Positions 5,384 to 6,561 of a stretch of 6,561 nucleotides of DNA are shown one piece after another. The notes under the pieces were generated by a model, which saw only the letters and a program-made list of their open reading frames with translations, had not been told where the DNA came from and searched no databases. The stretch's first letter is position 1, and every line of letters starts with the position of its first letter. This DNA is from Planctomycetales bacterium (GTDB taxonomy: Bacteria > Planctomycetota > UBA11346). Both the position numbers and the translations under genes were made by a program. The DNA lies in NCBI GenBank assembly GCA_025362255.1, contig JANYGY010000037.1, positions 1 to 6,561 on the forward strand, given 5' to 3'.

Positions 5384-6561
5384 ATGAATACCGCCGCTAA
5401 TTCAAAGTCATCTGCTCCCAATCGTCTGATTGACGTGCGACCCGTCGAGCCGGTGGCTGCCGGCATCACCACGGTGGTCCCGTATCCGAATGCCCAGCAG
5501 TTGGCGTTTCAGGAAATGGGCCTCGGCCTCTTTATTCATTTCGGGATGAATACCTTCACCGGCGAAGGCACGGGTGGAAAGGGAGCGCATCCTCCGGCCA
5601 CCTTCCATCCGACGGCATTGAACTGTGACGATTGGGTGGCGACCGCCAAAGATATGGGGGCTGAGTATGCCGTCCTCACATCTCGGCATGAAGAGGGTTT
5701 TTGTCTGTGGCCAACCAAGACCACCGACTACTCCGTTGCCAACAGTCCATGGCGAAATGGCCAGGGTGATGTGGTTGCCGAGTTCGTGGCAGCCTGTCGG
5801 CGTGGTGGGATCAAGCCGTGCTTCTATCATTCTTCGCTGATGGATGCGCGATCACTTTTCCGTCCTGGCGATGCGATTGCTTGGCATGAGCAATGGTTTG
5901 AATGCACCAATCGTCGCCTCTCAGAACCGGGCGAATTAGAGCGTTTCCAAAATCAACAGATCATGCAAATTCGTGAGCTGCTGACCAATTATGGCGACAT
6001 CGGTTATCTGTGGACTGATCACATCGGTGAGACGCAAGGGATTCTAAAGCCAGAGTTGATTGAGCCTTTTTGGTTGGCGATTATCGCTGAAGTTCGTCGA
6101 CTCCAGCCAAACTGTATGATCTTGAAAGCTGACGTCTATCTGACCAAAGATCTCGACGCCCATGGTGGATTTCACGGAGGTCGCTCGTGCTACCCATTAT
6201 GGCATGCGAGCAAACGGGTTGATACAGGTGAGGGTCAAGGTGATCCGGTCATGGATCCTGAGCATGGTGATCAATATGTGGTGTGGGAATCGAATACGGT
6301 GTTCAGTGGTGGCTGGTTCTGGAATGGCGACGGGGTCACAGAGCTTCCCGATATGATCGAACATTTCTATGCCACCATCGGACGCGGATCGACTTTTCTG
6401 CCGAACTTCGCGCCTGACCGGAGCGGCTGCATGCCTGCTTTGGTCCGTGAGCGCGCCCGCGCATTCGGCGCCTGGAGAAAGGCAACCTTTGGCCAGTCGT
6501 TGAACCTGCGCGCTGACATCAAGGAACAGTCCGCGACGTTTACCTTGGATGCCGCTGCTGC
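5384..6561 (+). CDS. GH29 alpha-L-fucosidase-like enzyme (C-terminus outside window)
   Basis: The frame is open from ATG 5384 to the right edge, giving 392 residues plus two bases. GGAAG (5374-5378) lies 5 bases before the start, a good ribosome site. GH29 hallmarks appear in order: MGLGLFIHFGMNTFTG (45-60, His52), WVATAKDMGAEYAVLTSRHEEGFCLWPTKTTDYSV split over 84-118, VVAEFVAACRRGGIKPCFYHS over 130-150, and LWTDH (209-213), where Asp212 aligns with the catalytic nucleophile of family 29. A later VVWESNTV..GGWFWN segment (299-314) resembles the plant/Bacteroides-type branch of the family (GH29-B-like). The usual 'KHHDGF' is here RHEEGF (101-106), so one active-site His is replaced by Glu. No signal peptide or membrane segment precedes the barrel, which suggests cytoplasmic action. 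Retaining hydrolysis of terminal alpha-L-fucose is the family reaction; the exact linkage is unknown. Confidence 0.9.
   Translation, partial: MNTAANSKSSAPNRLIDVRPVEPVAAGITTVVPYPNAQQLAFQEMGLGLFIHFGMNTFTGEGTGGKGAHPPATFHPTALNCDDWVATAKDMGAEYAVLTSRHEEGFCLWPTKTTDYSVANSPWRNGQGDVVAEFVAACRRGGIKPCFYHSSLMDARSLFRPGDAIAWHEQWFECTNRRLSEPGELERFQNQQIMQIRELLTNYGDIGYLWTDHIGETQGILKPELIEPFWLAIIAEVRRLQPNCMILKADVYLTKDLDAHGGFHGGRSCYPLWHASKRVDTGEGQGDPVMDPEHGDQYVVWESNTVFSGGWFWNGDGVTELPDMIEHFYATIGRGSTFLPNFAPDRSGCMPALVRERARAFGAWRKATFGQSLNLRADIKEQSATFTLDAAA

Overview
The window looks like chromosomal DNA from a free-living or host-associated bacterium of the Planctomycetes-Verrucomicrobia-Lentisphaerae (PVC) group. Three things point there: an orphan type II-secretion-style prepilin gene, glycosidases of families that are expanded in those phyla, and an intergenic repeat whose spurious translation (minus strand, contains 'SPGQRPG') I recall from many hypothetical proteins of PVC-type genomes. 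This placement is inference; the window has no rRNA or other phylogenetic marker.

Layout. Positions 1-483 (minus) hold the N-terminal 161 residues of a prepilin-like protein that runs off the left edge. Positions 484-934 are a divergent intergenic region with three perfect inverted repeats, a short direct repeat and a candidate promoter for the next gene. Positions 935-1387 (plus) encode a 150-residue single-pass membrane protein I do not recognise. Positions 1388-1602 are a leader region with several hairpins, the last of which abuts the next start codon. Positions 1603-4719 (plus) encode a 1038-residue GH106-like (alpha-L-rhamnosidase-type) glycoside hydrolase with no visible signal peptide. 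Positions 4720-5383 are a 664-base intergenic region with a large hairpin and three copies of a structured repeat of about 90-109 bp, two direct and one inverted. Positions 5384-6561 (plus) encode the first 392 residues of a GH29 alpha-L-fucosidase-like enzyme that runs off the right edge.

Together, the two glycosidases suggest a locus for removing terminal 6-deoxyhexoses (rhamnose, fucose) from oligosaccharides, probably inside the cell because neither enzyme shows a signal peptide. Their separation by 664 bases and the extra local promoter-like signals suggest separate transcription units rather than a tight operon. The most unusual content is the structured repeat: its inverted copy differs from the direct copies by two compensatory base-pair changes in one hairpin, which suggests that the folded form is under selection. 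I found no tRNA, rRNA, CRISPR array, transposase or complete mobile element.
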